DNA of 64,000 bases from Anaeramoeba flamelloides (lineage: Eukaryota > Metamonada > Anaeramoebidae). The translations under genes and the position numbers were made by a program. Positions 22,283-34,309 of the stretch are shown here, piece after piece (positions within the stretch are counted from its first letter, which is position 1; every line of letters starts with the position of its first letter). The stretch is taken from NCBI GenBank assembly GCA_027625915.1, contig JANTQA010000023.1, positions 23,312,001 to 23,376,000 of the forward strand. Direction: 5' to 3'. The notes under the pieces were generated by a model. The model was given only the letters and a program-made list of their open reading frames with translations, had not been told where the DNA came from and ran no database searches.

Positions 22283-22705
22283 TTAAAATAATCCTTTTGT
22301 GGACGATTTTTGCCAGTCTTGTCCTGGTGCATACCAGTAGATTGTGTTGTCTTTAAGTGTAACTACGTATCTGGTTCCGTCTTGTTTTGAAAAGGCTCGG
22401 AAGTGTCTAATTTTAAAGTTTTCTGGTAATCCTGCTGTGCTTGTTTGTTTCCACCCTTGTCCTGGTGCATACCAGTAGATCGTGTTGTCTTTAAGTACGC
22501 AAACATATCTTGTTTCACCGTTTGGTTTTGAAAAGGCTTGGAATTGCTTAATTTTATAATTTTCTGGTAATCCTTTGGTGCTTGATTTTTGCCAGGCTTG
22601 TCCTGGTGCATACCAGTAGATTGTGTTGTCTTCCTTAACGGCAACATACCTTGTGGTGAAATCAGTTCGTTTTAAAAAGGTACAGAAAAATTTAACTTTG
22701 GACAT
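22283..22705 (-). CDS. Small three-repeat lectin-like protein
   Basis: A single-exon ORF of 140 residues, ATG 22705, TAA 22283. It consists of three tandem units (about residues 5-50, 51-97, 98-140), each with TRYV, then DNTIYWYAPGQ-x-W, then STKGLPEN. The third unit stops at GLF, right after the conserved core. No signal peptide is evident (start MSKVKFFC), so it is probably intracellular. The spacing of ~46 residues and the aromatic DNTIYWY...GW core recall blades of small beta-propeller sugar-binding proteins (tectonin or RSL/AAL lectin types). Three blades would be half a six-blade propeller, so dimerisation is a natural guess. The family assignment is inference only. The repeats share nearly identical DNA around CTTGTCCTGGTGCATACCAG (on the + strand at 22318, 22456 and 22597), pointing to recent duplication or ongoing homogenisation. 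Confidence 0.85.
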   Translation of the reverse strand: MSKVKFFCTFLKRTDFTTRYVAVKEDNTIYWYAPGQAWQKSSTKGLPENYKIKQFQAFSKPNGETRYVCVLKDNTIYWYAPGQGWKQTSTAGLPENFKIRHFRAFSKQDGTRYVVTLKDNTIYWYAPGQDWQKSSTKGLF

Positions 22706-25700
22706 AATTAAAGAAAAGAAATAAAATGATTTTCAGAATCTTAATTTTATTTAAAAGTGATTTAATCAAGAAGAAAAAGCTAAAAGTATCCTTCAGTGCG
22801 TTTTTTTTTTGCTTTTATCAACCAAATCATTCTTTAAAATAAGATTTCCGCAAAAGTTTGCTCAGTAATTGATTGAGGAATAATCAGTTTTTTTTTGGTT
22901 TTGGTGAGAAATGGGGATGGTTTTATGAGAAAAAAAATGGCAGATTTTTTTTATTTCTTTATCAAAAAACTGATTCAACAGACTTAAATCTGTAAGGAAT
23001 TTCAAAAACTTTTTATTTTTTTAACAATCCAATTAAAAAAAATGTTAGAATATGGAATCGTTCTTTTTGAAAATTTTCTCTTTGTGTTTTCCTTCGAAAT
23101 GAATACATTTTTACTATTAAAAAATCCTTTTTTAAAAATTTTACTGTTATTTGAATAAAAAAGGGGAAAAAAATTAACTGGTTTTTCATCATTTTTCCGA
23201 ATAAATTTTTAAAGAATTAAACTGTTATTTAAAAACTCTTTTTATTTCTCTATTTCAAAAAAGAAAATTGTAAATGAAAATGAATTGGAATTTTTTCTCA
23301 GTTTTGATTCAAAACAAATTGAAAAAAATTTCTCAAGAAGTTCTACAGTTGTTTCAATAACCTATGTTTACTTAACTAAAATTTTTTTTCAAACTTTTAC
23401 TGTGGTTTTTTCAAAAATGTGTTTATTAATGTGTTGTTTTCCAACTTTTTTTCAATTGTTTTCTTTTTTTATCAGTTATTGGAAGGAAAAAAAATCAAGA
23501 GTGTGTTTATTTTTAAAAAGGAAGTTTATCTTTGAAAATAGTATTGTCATTCTAGAAAAAATAAAGGAAATTTTTTTTCAAAGTTTTTTTACGAATATTT
23601 TTTTTTAATTGATTGAAAAATTAAAAGATCTTGATATAATCAATGAAATCTTATCTATTTAGAGATTTAATTCGCTCTCATTATGAAAATTGTTGACAAA
23701 GAATTGATTTATAAATAATTTGGACATTGGGCTTGTTCTTGTCGAATTTTATTCCGATAAAATATATCTGCTAATTGAATTTTTGATTCATATGAAATAT
23801 TTCTTCACTGAGCATTCTTATCTCATCCAATAAAGTTAAAAAAAAGAGCGAAATAAAACCAGCCAGTCAATTACAAGATATGGTTTGAAGACAATTGGCT
23901 CAAAGGAAAAAAGAAAAATGAAATTAAATTTTTTTCTTTTCAATTTCAAAAAAAAACTTTGAAAAATTGATATCTCATTTTGTTAATATGCAGAGATACC
24001 AGGTAAAAAAGTTTTTAGAAAACTCTTTTTATCCTTTTTTTTGTCTTTTTTTCTGTTTATTCAAATTGAAAGATTTGGTTGTTGTGGATTTTGGTGTTGT
24101 TTTGTTTAAATTTGATGAATTAGATCTCTTTTATGAGGAAATTGGCCATGAAGGTGGTAGAAAAAACACTTTGATGATATGATCTATTGTAAATATTCTT
24201 TGATTTAGAAGTATTGCTATCTGAACTGTATTTTTTTATTCAATATCAAATAAAAACCATAAAATAGAGCTATTGAAAAATTGAAAACATTTATGAAAAA
24301 AACAAATAATAGTTATTTCAAAAAACAATAGATATGATTAGTAAAAACACAAAAAAGGATAAGGACATTGGTTATTAGACAAACTGTTCGGAAATATGCT
24401 CAAAAAAATTATTAAATTTTTTTTCAGAAATTTGATGTTTTTTTCAGGTATTTCTTTTATGAACATCAACTGTAAACCAAATTTCATTATTTCTCTCATT
24501 TCTAAATAACACTATTGTGTCGATTATTTGTAAAAAAAGGATTTTTCATTTTTTTTTTTTTGTTTACTTTCGAGTGAAATTGTGTTTATATCTTAGCCCA
24601 TTAGTGTATCAAATAATAATTATATACCTTATTTTTAAGAACATATAATTGGAATGTTGTAATACACAAATCACAATTCCGAAGAAATAATAATGAATCA
24701 CAAAAATATATAAAACTAAACCCCATTTTAAGCAAAGTCCCAGCTAAAAATGAAAAAATCACTATATTTTTAAGAATCAACTCAAAGAAAGATTGTTTAG
24801 AAATGCAAGAAATAATAAAATTTGTATTAGAGTCGATAATCACAAAAGAAAAGCCGAAAAAAATCATAAATTTCAAAAAAATAAAATGTTAAAAACATTT
24901 TTGGGCCACTTTCATTGGAATATCTCGTTCAAATTCTCAATTTATTGACGTAATTAATTTTGTTGACAATAAGATTTTATACACCAAGATTTTTTAATTG
25001 TAAATATATGAATTTTAAAAGAACATACACAACCTAACTTTTCTTAATGTTAATTTATAATTTCAAAAAAACTTTTTTTTCAAATTTAATTTTTAAAAAA
25101 AAAGAAAAAGAAAAGAAAGAAAAAAAAAAGCAAAATACAAAAAAAAAAATTTATAAAAAAATGATTTTGATCTAGAAATTGAAATTTCAGTTTGAGAAGA
25201 ATAATGAAATAAAAAATAGAATATACTATCTTTCTTCAACAAAATCAAGACTCTTTGATGAAAAAGAGTTTATTATTTATTTTTATTTTAGAAGGAAATA
25301 AATATTCATAATTAATTATCGCTTCACTTACTTTAACCCCAAATAAGATACATGTCTTTGTTTTTTAACTTATTCTCTAGATTTTAATTAAAAAAAAATA
25401 ATAAATTCATTTTGGAGAAAATATAAAAAGACACAAAAAAACATTTAAGGGAAAAAATATTTAAATTTCTTAAATGTTTATTTGATAAATCAAAATTTGA
25501 TTATATTTCATTCTTTTCAAAATAAAATTTACAAAATATAATATCTAAATAAAATTTTATTATTTTATTTATTAATAAAACTATCCTTCAAAAAAAAAAA
25601 AAAGCAAAAAAATAACAAACCATTATAACACATTTACCTGATTAGAATTATTTTTTTGAAAAAAGAAATAAAAATCAATGAAAAAAATTGAACACATATA

Positions 25701-28003
25701 TTTTAAAAAAATAAGGAATTTATCAAAATATTTTCAAAAATTTAAAATTTAACAAATATAAAATTTATCAAATTTCTTTCAGGGGTTAAATTAAATAAGA
25801 GTGATGACTTTTTTAAATTAAAACTTTTACAAAACAATAAATATTTTACAAAACATATAAATGAAATTTTTTTACAGTGCATTTATTCTAACACATTGTA
25901 TATAAATACACACACAACTATTTATTTGTTTCCCTTGTTTCAATATATTAACTATAAAAAAAATATTTTTGAGAATAAGAGTTGCCACTTTATGAAAATT
26001 TTATTTTTTTCGACAAGTTTTAATTTCAAAAAACTAAAAACAATTACAAGTACTATTTTTAAAATTGGAAAGTTGTAGTCAAATTTAAACCTTTTAATTT
26101 GACTAGTGAAAGGCGTTTTATCCAAATAATAAAAATTGAATTGGACTCTAAAATTTAAAATTTAAAAATATTAATTGTTTTTTTTTTTTGTTTTAGATTG
26201 ATTAGTTTTTTCAAATCAAAAAGTTTCTACTGAAATATCATACCACTTGATTTTATAATTTCATACTGTTCAAGGAAAACATTTTAATATTATAAAATAC
26301 GGCCCAGAGTGAAATTTAAACAAGAAATAAGCGAATTTAACTTTTTTTTGTCACATTCTTCTCAAAAAGTTTGAAAATTTTTTGATCAAAAAATGATTAA
26401 CATAGAATAATTATCCAAACACAAAATAGGAAATATTTTTAATGTTCCTAAGATAACTAATTGATCAAATTTTTTATTGTGTCTTACAATAGTTTATTTC
26501 AATTCACAGAGAATATGGAATTAAGAAAATTTTGAATTTTTTCAAAGAAAAAAATATTTTTCTTCTGATCTTTGATATATTAATTGATTTTAATTTTCAA
26601 ATAAAAAGGAATAGAATAGTTTTAATATATTTATTAAAATCAATAATTAATTTATCAAAAAAATACAATTTTTGAGGATACCCAACCTATGAAAATAATA
26701 GTAAAATCTGGATATCAGAATTAAAATAAAAAGAAAAAATACAGTCAGTTCCACTTTTAAGGCACAAACTTTCATGGAAATTTAAGGCACAAAAAAATTT
26801 CAAATTAAGGTACTAAATTTGTATTTTTTTTTTACAATTTATTTTACTAGAATCTGATTGTTGTACCTTAATTTGAGATTTTTATTGTGCCTTAAATTTC
26901 GTTGAAAGTTTGCGCCTTAAAAGTGGAACTGACTGTATTTCTAGTATATTAAAAAATAATATTATTACTTATATTATTTCAAAATAAAGACTCATCTTAA
27001 TTATCTCTTGTGGTTAATAAATTCATTTTTGAATTTTTAATAAAATTCCTAAATCACAATTTAGAAATTCGGACAAATAAAAGGAATTAACTCTAACCGT
27101 TAAATAATAATAATAAATATATAAAAAGAATTTTTAAAATAAAAAAGTTAAAAGAATGAATTTTCCATTGTATTAAAATATCGAAGTTTTCAAGTCATTA
27201 ATCCCTTGAAATAATACCAGGTTTCAGCTATTCCTAAAAAACTTTTAATGAAAAAAAAAAAAAAAAAAAACTCTTTCATTCTATAAATTACTTGTAAAAA
27301 AAAAAACAGATCACAATATAAATAAATAGACAATTAATATTTTTTATTTTTATTCGCATTCTTATGCACAACTTTTTATCACTAGACACTTTATTGAAAT
27401 CAGAAACTATTTTGAAATGGCGTTATATATTCATATTGAATTTAACATCTGTGAATAATATAAACCCCATCATATTCCTTAACCTACCGATTTGTTATTC
27501 TAGTTTTTCTTAATAATAAATAGAATAAAAGATCTATTCAAAAGGGCTGAATTCAAATCAATCTGAATTCATTAAAATCCAAAAATTAAAAAAACTCTCA
27601 CATAAAGTAAAGAAATTAATTTAATGAAAATCTAAAAATAAATAAAAGCACAAAAGGAATTACTATTCTTAAACAAAAACACTACTTCATCAAAAGAAAA
27701 CTTTCTTGGGGATTATCCAAAAAAAAATAAAAACTTTTTTGAATATGAAAAAAAATCCAAAATAAAGAATAAAAATAAAATGAAAAAAACATTTAAAAAA
27801 CTATAATCTCCTTTATTTGACCACATTACCAATAAAAATATATGTTCCATAAATTTCAAAAAGAGATCTTATTATTATTATTTTTTCCAGCCAAATAAAA
27901 AATACTAATGTAAAAAATCATAGAAAAAAAAACGATATGATTTTTTTTTGGGATGAAAAAAAAAAAAAAAATAAAAAGTTAAAAAATGTGGAAAAAGCAA
28001 CTT
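22706..28003. other. A/T-rich spacer
   Basis: No gene is supported in these 5.3 kb. Apart from an intact CAGTCAGTT MITE (26742-26935) I see only homopolymer-rich A/T sequence. A few ORFs of 60-107 codons have the composition of random A/T text. Confidence 0.6.
26742..26935. mobile_element. CAGTCAGTT palindromic MITE, intact
   Basis: A 194-bp near-perfect palindrome beginning CAGTCAGTTCCACTTTTAAG and ending with its complement, flanked by TA on both sides. Internal inverted blocks are AAGGCACAAA and TCAAATTAAGG. It has no coding capacity. The TA duplication and CAGT end suggest mobilisation by a Tc1/mariner transposase. Confidence 0.88.
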
Positions 28004-31000
28004 TTAATATTCTTCAAAAGCCTTATTTTTTTTCTTCCATTCTGATAAAAACTGCTCTCTTTCTTCACTTGAATTAAATATCAATTTAAAAGATGATGTA
28101 TCACATTTCACTTTAATGACTTTCTGGTTCTGGAGCTTTTTAATTAATTTTAATTTGTCGATGGGAAAAGTTTTATATTCTGGAGAATTTTTAAAAATGA
28201 CGTGTAATGATTCCAGATAGAATCTAGCAATGATTGACTTTTTAAGTTTTTTTTTTTCTTGTATAAATAATAAAAATCTAGTATTGCCGCGCCAGGCCTT
28301 TTTATTAAAATATTCAAAGAAACTATTAATTTGCTCGGTGCTTTCAAATTTTAAGGCATAGTTAATTTTATTTGTTAAAGTCAAAGTAGCTAGGAAATTT
28401 TTTTTTTTGGTTTGAATAAATTTTGAAACTGGGGAGAAGGGAATAAACATTTCTGGTTTTTTTTTGTCTTGCTTAATGAAGCATCCTTCGTTATTAAAAC
28501 TAATTACCCCCGGGCTACCACCTTTACCTTTATTTTTCATAAATGTTAAACGGAAATTTTGAGGGGCTTCCTTTTTGATAAGATCTGTTTGCAGTAATTC
28601 TAAGAATTGATTTGATTCTGATCCAAATTTGTCTCTTTCGTTTTGAGAATCAAATCGAATTATTTGTGGATCGATGTTCGGGAACATTATTTTGGCGATT
28701 TTCAAATAAGTAGGGTGTAAAATGATTTTAATATTCTGGTTTAAATTTTGGCATATTGTTTTATTTTTCGTCTCAATTTTTATCTGCTTTGATGTTAGAA
28801 TTACTTTACCTTCACCAATTTCGTTTTTTTTTCGATCCAATAAGGTTACTTGATATTTGGTTAGAAAATCGGAGTCATTCTCTGAATATAGCCTTCTTTT
28901 CATTGTTCGAAATCTTTTGATAAAACTCTGTCCTCTTGATTTCCTTTCAAATTCGATCAAATAATGAGACTGATCCTCTAATAATATTCGTAATTTTCGA
29001 TGATCCGTTGGATGTGCAAATAGCCTTGTTTTTGTTATTAACGATTTTTTAAATTCACCCTTTGCAGATAATGTAACATATTGATAAGAGATAATCATGT
29101 GCCCATCTTTGCCATCTGAAATACTTTCCACTTTTGGCGGCTTCGATTGGCTTTCATCAAAGTTTAATGGGTGTGATTTTTTCCCATTTAATTTGAGGGG
29201 GGAGTCATTGTTCATAGTGGAATTTGTAGAAATGGAATTCGTCATTGTATTATCGTTATCGTAATCACCATCATCCATATTTGCAATTTTACTACTACTC
29301 TGAGTGGACGAAGTGGTTAAAACATACAAGACGATATTATAGCTTTTGGCGCCATGATAAATTGAGCTGTCTTCCTTCCAATCAAAAACATGAAGCGATT
29401 TGATAAATAATTCGCAGGCATCAATGGTTTTAAAGCATAAAACAAATGTTTCATCATTAAAAAATTCTATTGTACAGCACTTAGGATTTTGGGGATCTAG
29501 ATCGATTTTATATTTGGACAAACTAAAAATCCTTTCATAACGCTTTTTGCCAGATCTTAAATTGATTTCTTTGGAAAAAAGATTTGATGGGTAATTTGGA
29601 TCAATTGAATTAGCCTTGGTTAAACTAATTGGTGATTTTTTTGGTTTATTCATTATTGGAGTAGATGAATAAGTTGATAACGCCTGTAATTTTTTATTTT
29701 TTAAGGAGAACTTTTTTTTTTTTTTGTTACTACCTTTGGATAACTCATCAATTTCATTTTCATTATCATCATTCATATTAACAAGATCTTTCTCATTATT
29801 ATTATGATAATAATAATTATTATTATTATCCTCATTCTCGTCATCATTCCGATCATCATTCAGATCCACATTCACATTCACATAATCATCATCATCATTA
29901 TCACCACCACCACCACCACCCTCATTATTATTGAAATCAATTTCCTTCAAATTTGCAACATTATTCTTATTCTTTTCATCGTTGTTATCATTATCATTAA
30001 TATTTTTATTTTGATCATTTAGATGATCTTGGCTTGTTTCATTATTTTTATAATAATAATAGTCATTTTTGAATTGGATTTTTTCTAAGATGGTTTCAAT
30101 AGGCTGACCAGTAATTAGTATTACTTTATCGAGAGTAACGTCAATTTCAGCCCATTCAGGAATTTTACTCTTTGTGTTTAATATTTTGACTCCGAATTTA
30201 TTTAAAGTTTCACAGGCACCCTGATTAATAAATCTTTCTCTGTTGTCGTTAAAAACTGAAATTAATTTGTCACATTCCTTTTCGTTTTGTACCAATAATT
30301 CCAAATATGAATGGCTACCAACATGAATTTTTACTTTATTTTGTTGTTCCTTCATGTATTCTATATCTGTTTTGATTGTGTATTCGCAAGTAAAATATTT
30401 CTCTTCATTGCAAACTTCGGAAAACAGTGAATCGGAAATGTTTACTTGGGATAATAAGCCGTTTGCAAATAATTCATCATGTGCCTCCCTAACGATAAAG
30501 CAGTCACTTCTAATAACCATTTCACAAAGTTTGCTATTTATCCAGCATTTAAAAATCGATGGCTTACCCAGGTTGGTGTTCAATCGTCTTTTGGCATTAA
30601 AATCTAAGGTGAAACCACATCTTTCCTCGTAGGTTTCGAATTTAATCAAAATAAAATCATATTCATCAATATTAAAGTGAATAAATGCAGATTTAATATG
30701 GAAAATAAATAGCCTAGAGAATAATGTATAGACCCGTTTAATGATCCTTTCGCTAAAATTGATTTCAAAATGGTCAAAATATAAAGTAATAGTAACCGTT
30801 GAACTATATTTACCAAAGGAGTCAAATAATAATACCTTATAAGAAGTAATCGAAACATTTTCTAATTCCTCGGTAGCTAGGTCAATCGATTTCCCTAAAA
30901 AGGATGTATAATAATTGGAAGAAGAAATTTTGGAACTGAATTGGATCTTTGATGACTTTTCAGAATATTGATATTTGGAGTTCCGATAAAAGTCAAACGA

Positions 31001-32170
31001 GGATGAAAATTCGTCTTCTAATAAGGAGCAGCCCCTTTTGGAAATAGCTGATAACATGGTATGTGGTGACAGGTGGGTAACCATATCCCTCCTCATGAAA
31101 TCTTCGTAATTTTCTTGTAAAAATACTAAAAAGGTATTTGTAAAGACATCCCTTTCAAAATGAGACTTTGTAACAATTAAAATTTTTTCATTCTCATTAA
31201 TCTCTAACATCAAAAAGCTTAAAACTCTCGAGTGTAAATATATCTTTTGTGATCCTTTGTTATATTCAAATTCTTTTTTAAAGTTATTCATTTCAATTAC
31301 AAATTTTTTGAAATTTAAAGAAATTTTGCCCTGTTGGTATTTTTTTTTAATTTGCTGATTCTTTTGAATATAATTTAATCTGACATCAAACACTGCGATC
31401 CTTTTTTGTAAAATGTCCCTTATTTTCCTATTTATTGGCTTGTGTCTTTCATTTGGCTCAAACGTCACATAACTTGAAAACATATAATTTCCAAATGCTA
31501 ACGGGCTCAGGCTTTGGTTTTGTAGACCATAACTCCTTCCATACCGATCAAATAGGCATTTTAATAATTGATCAGATCGCTTATAGCAATTTTCAAAATA
31601 GTTTGTCTTTTTACTTATGATCCTTTTCGGTGTCAAGTTTTTGTCAAACGAAATTTTGGAATCGGTAGGTAAAAAAATCCCAAATTTGTCTTCTTCAGGA
31701 ATTTCAAATAACGTCTGGAATTCAGATTTCTTAGATAAACTGTTTAAATGCTTGAAGTTTTCATGCAAATTCATACTCATCTTATTAAATGATTTCAAGC
31801 ATTGGTATATTATTTTACGCGATAATGATGATTGACACACAATATAAATACTATACCCACTCATCGTGCCAGCTATATGCAATTCAATCAACCGGTTCTT
31901 TTTATCATCAAGTGTTATTTCAATCATGTTTTTTTCCCATTTTAAGACAACGGGGGTTTCAGATTCGCTAATAATGGATAAATGATTCCGATCAAGCTTT
32001 AAAATCGATGGGTGCTTTTTATTATCTTGATCAACAATGTAAACTTGAAACAGTGCATAATTATTTGTTAAACACCTTAAAACAATAGAATCTATTTCAA
32101 TTTCCTCTCCTAATATTTTTCCAGAAATTGGATAGCCTTCAACATAATCACCAGTGTACCATTGAAACAT
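28004..32170 (-). CDS. Giant tandem PH-like domain protein
   Basis: A single-exon ORF of 1388 residues, ATG 32170, TAA 28004. I read it as about nine diverged units of roughly 90-110 residues. Each has several beta strands ending in a helix with a motif like RFDSQNERDKF, KFESTEQINSFFEYF or IFNSSEEREQFLSEW, the usual shape of a pleckstrin-homology-like fold. Approximate units: 40-130, 259-355, 440-535, 540-650, 660-925 (split by an Asn/Asp-rich tract at about 706-823), 935-1095 (split by a Ser/Asn-rich linker), 1103-1200, 1205-1295 and 1298-1388. Units 7-9 are the clearest. No transmembrane segment, kinase or GTPase-regulator motif is seen. A membrane-lipid or scaffold role is a guess from the fold. 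The tract at 706-823 comes from AAT/GAT triplets, including a run of six Gly codons (GGGGGG). Confidence 0.85.
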   Translation of the reverse strand: MFQWYTGDYVEGYPISGKILGEEIEIDSIVLRCLTNNYALFQVYIVDQDNKKHPSILKLDRNHLSIISESETPVVLKWEKNMIEITLDDKKNRLIELHIAGTMSGYSIYIVCQSSLSRKIIYQCLKSFNKMSMNLHENFKHLNSLSKKSEFQTLFEIPEEDKFGIFLPTDSKISFDKNLTPKRIISKKTNYFENCYKRSDQLLKCLFDRYGRSYGLQNQSLSPLAFGNYMFSSYVTFEPNERHKPINRKIRDILQKRIAVFDVRLNYIQKNQQIKKKYQQGKISLNFKKFVIEMNNFKKEFEYNKGSQKIYLHSRVLSFLMLEINENEKILIVTKSHFERDVFTNTFLVFLQENYEDFMRRDMVTHLSPHTMLSAISKRGCSLLEDEFSSSFDFYRNSKYQYSEKSSKIQFSSKISSSNYYTSFLGKSIDLATEELENVSITSYKVLLFDSFGKYSSTVTITLYFDHFEINFSERIIKRVYTLFSRLFIFHIKSAFIHFNIDEYDFILIKFETYEERCGFTLDFNAKRRLNTNLGKPSIFKCWINSKLCEMVIRSDCFIVREAHDELFANGLLSQVNISDSLFSEVCNEEKYFTCEYTIKTDIEYMKEQQNKVKIHVGSHSYLELLVQNEKECDKLISVFNDNRERFINQGACETLNKFGVKILNTKSKIPEWAEIDVTLDKVILITGQPIETILEKIQFKNDYYYYKNNETSQDHLNDQNKNINDNDNNDEKNKNNVANLKEIDFNNNEGGGGGGDNDDDDYVNVNVDLNDDRNDDENEDNNNNYYYHNNNEKDLVNMNDDNENEIDELSKGSNKKKKKFSLKNKKLQALSTYSSTPIMNKPKKSPISLTKANSIDPNYPSNLFSKEINLRSGKKRYERIFSLSKYKIDLDPQNPKCCTIEFFNDETFVLCFKTIDACELFIKSLHVFDWKEDSSIYHGAKSYNIVLYVLTTSSTQSSSKIANMDDGDYDNDNTMTNSISTNSTMNNDSPLKLNGKKSHPLNFDESQSKPPKVESISDGKDGHMIISYQYVTLSAKGEFKKSLITKTRLFAHPTDHRKLRILLEDQSHYLIEFERKSRGQSFIKRFRTMKRRLYSENDSDFLTKYQVTLLDRKKNEIGEGKVILTSKQIKIETKNKTICQNLNQNIKIILHPTYLKIAKIMFPNIDPQIIRFDSQNERDKFGSESNQFLELLQTDLIKKEAPQNFRLTFMKNKGKGGSPGVISFNNEGCFIKQDKKKPEMFIPFSPVSKFIQTKKKNFLATLTLTNKINYALKFESTEQINSFFEYFNKKAWRGNTRFLLFIQEKKKLKKSIIARFYLESLHVIFKNSPEYKTFPIDKLKLIKKLQNQKVIKVKCDTSSFKLIFNSSEEREQFLSEWKKKNKAFEEY

Positions 32171-32429
32171 TAAAAATGTTTTCCATAAAATAAATCTATT
32201 AATATTATTATTATAATTAGAATGATAATTTTGATTTTTTTTTTTTTTTTTTATTATTAATTAAGTTATATTTTATAATTTTTTACAAAGCTTGTTTTTT
32301 AAATCCCAACTATTTTTTGTCGCCACTAAGTATGTTTAATGGAGATTATTTTGACAAATATAGTAGAATAACTCTGTTTAATTAAGTTTAGTTAATCTGT
32401 TTTTTTGATCATAAGGGATTTATTAAAAA

Positions 32430-32965
32430 TAAACTAAAATTAAAAATTTTCCACATAGCTAAAACGTTCCAAACAATCACAACAATACAATTTCATTGAA
32501 ATTGGAAGATAATTTTGATTTTTGGAAAATATGAAAATCATTTTTTCATCTTTTAGTTTTTGTTTTCATTTCATTTTTTGAATTACGTAATTTGTTTCGT
32601 TCGATCAAATTTTTTTTGAACAATTGATATTATGTCAAAGTTGAGTTGTTCCAAATAGAAGAACTCAAATAAAAATATTTGGTAGTATCTAACCATTTAG
32701 TCGATCAATAATTCCTAATAGAATTTTTACAAATTTACTAATGTGTTTTTTTGTTTTGCTCTCTCCAAAATTTTTAACGCATCATTGATTTATTTGCATT
32801 GATATTTATTTATTTATTGTTTTGTGGGTATTGTAATTTATCAAAAAGTGTTAACATTTCAATTAGTGAATGGTTCTAATTTGATAAATCTTCTTGAATT
32901 GATTAAATAAGTTTTTTTTTTCACAAATCGAATTTTGGTGTGTTAAAAATTTTGAATTGGGGTTT
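32430..32965 (-). mobile_element. R4 element, copy c
   Basis: It matches 11374-11920 in reverse complement over about 535 bp, ending GTGTTAAAAATTTTGAATTG. The outer end near 32445 is AAAAATTTTCCACATAGC. It is noncoding and lies a few hundred bases upstream of the giant PH-like gene's ATG, so it could overlap that promoter. Confidence 0.6.
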
Positions 32966-34309
32966 AGTTTTAAATTGAAAAAAGAAATGTATTGAAATAT
33001 TAGAATTTTTTGAAATAAAGAAAGGTATTTTTTTTTTAAGATTAATTTTTTTGAAAACCACCATTAACAATTTCAAATTATAAATGATAATAACATTATT
33101 TGGTTTAAAGTGGGATTGGAAACAGTATTTAATTGCACTTTTTGATGTGAAAATTTTCTTGAAAAAAATTAAATCTTTGACAGATATTGGGAGTTTGGTT
33201 TTTCATTTTTATTATCAGGATGTACTTTTTGAGATTATTTGTTTTCAAGTAAGTTTGAAAAATTGCAAAATAGACTCGCATAAGAAAAACTTTTATAACT
33301 TAAATGATTTGTAGTAGTTAGATTTTATCTTTTTTTGGTTTTCAAATAAAAAAAAAATAAATAAAAAGTTAATTCCTCAACCCATTGAACAACTAACTTT
33401 ACAAAATTTACCAAGTTGTCTCAAGAATTTTTGATTCAATATCATTTAAATTCTGAAAGGAATGATCATGGAAATATTCCCCAATTTGGATCAAAAAAAC
33501 TCATTTTATTTGTATTTTTTAATGAAAAATTCCAAAAGAAATTTTTAGATATGTAAACTCGAACACCCCTTATTAAGAAATGTGGAAATGGGATTGAAAA
33601 ATAATCACGATTTTCTTGCCTAAAAAAATGAAGATAATTTCAAACACTCTCAATAAATAACTCTAACTTTTTGAAGATCGTATTGCCTATGCGTTTTGAA
33701 CTTTGGGTTGATTGGATTGTTTCAATTGTCATCTATAAATCATAATAATTCTTCGAAAAGAGTTATAGTTTTCTCTTAGTTTTTGGGTCCTGGTTGCTTT
33801 GATTCTTTTTGTTTTTTTTTTCTTGGATTGAAGTTTTCAGCAATGCTTTCCAGTATTTTATTTACTCTCTTTTGGTATTTTAGTTTATAATCTCTATTAC
33901 CAGATCTCGAAACATTTGATTTATTTTCCTGTGAAAATTTTTTTTGGTTAAAATCCTTTCTCTCGAAACTCAATTATCAGTTTGAAGATAAATTTGGATT
34001 GAGGTGTTGTGGTAAAGGTTGGTGGAATTTTGCATTCACAACGATCTTAATGAAAATAAATTTGTGAAAAATAAAGTTATTCAGTTTTTTTATATAAAAA
34101 AAAAATTTTAAAGTTCATTGAGAGAAAAAATGATCTTTCTTTTTTTGAGGAAAATGTGGATTTTGATGAATTCTAAACAATATCAAATACTTTGTCAAGC
34201 TTTTCGAAAATTTTAACCAAACCAAAAAACAACCAACAATAATTTCAAATTTTTTACCATTTTTCTCAATTTTGACCTTCTATATTAAAAGCTCATTTAC
34301 TAAACTAAA

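Noticed and set aside
24601-24876. Reverse ORF of 91 codons with hydrophobic composition
   Set aside because: No family resemblance, base composition equal to the spacer, and typical of chance A/T-rich ORFs.
29804-30022. Forward poly-Ile/Thr ORF
   Set aside because: Antisense reading of the Asn/Asp-rich tract of the tandem PH-like protein.
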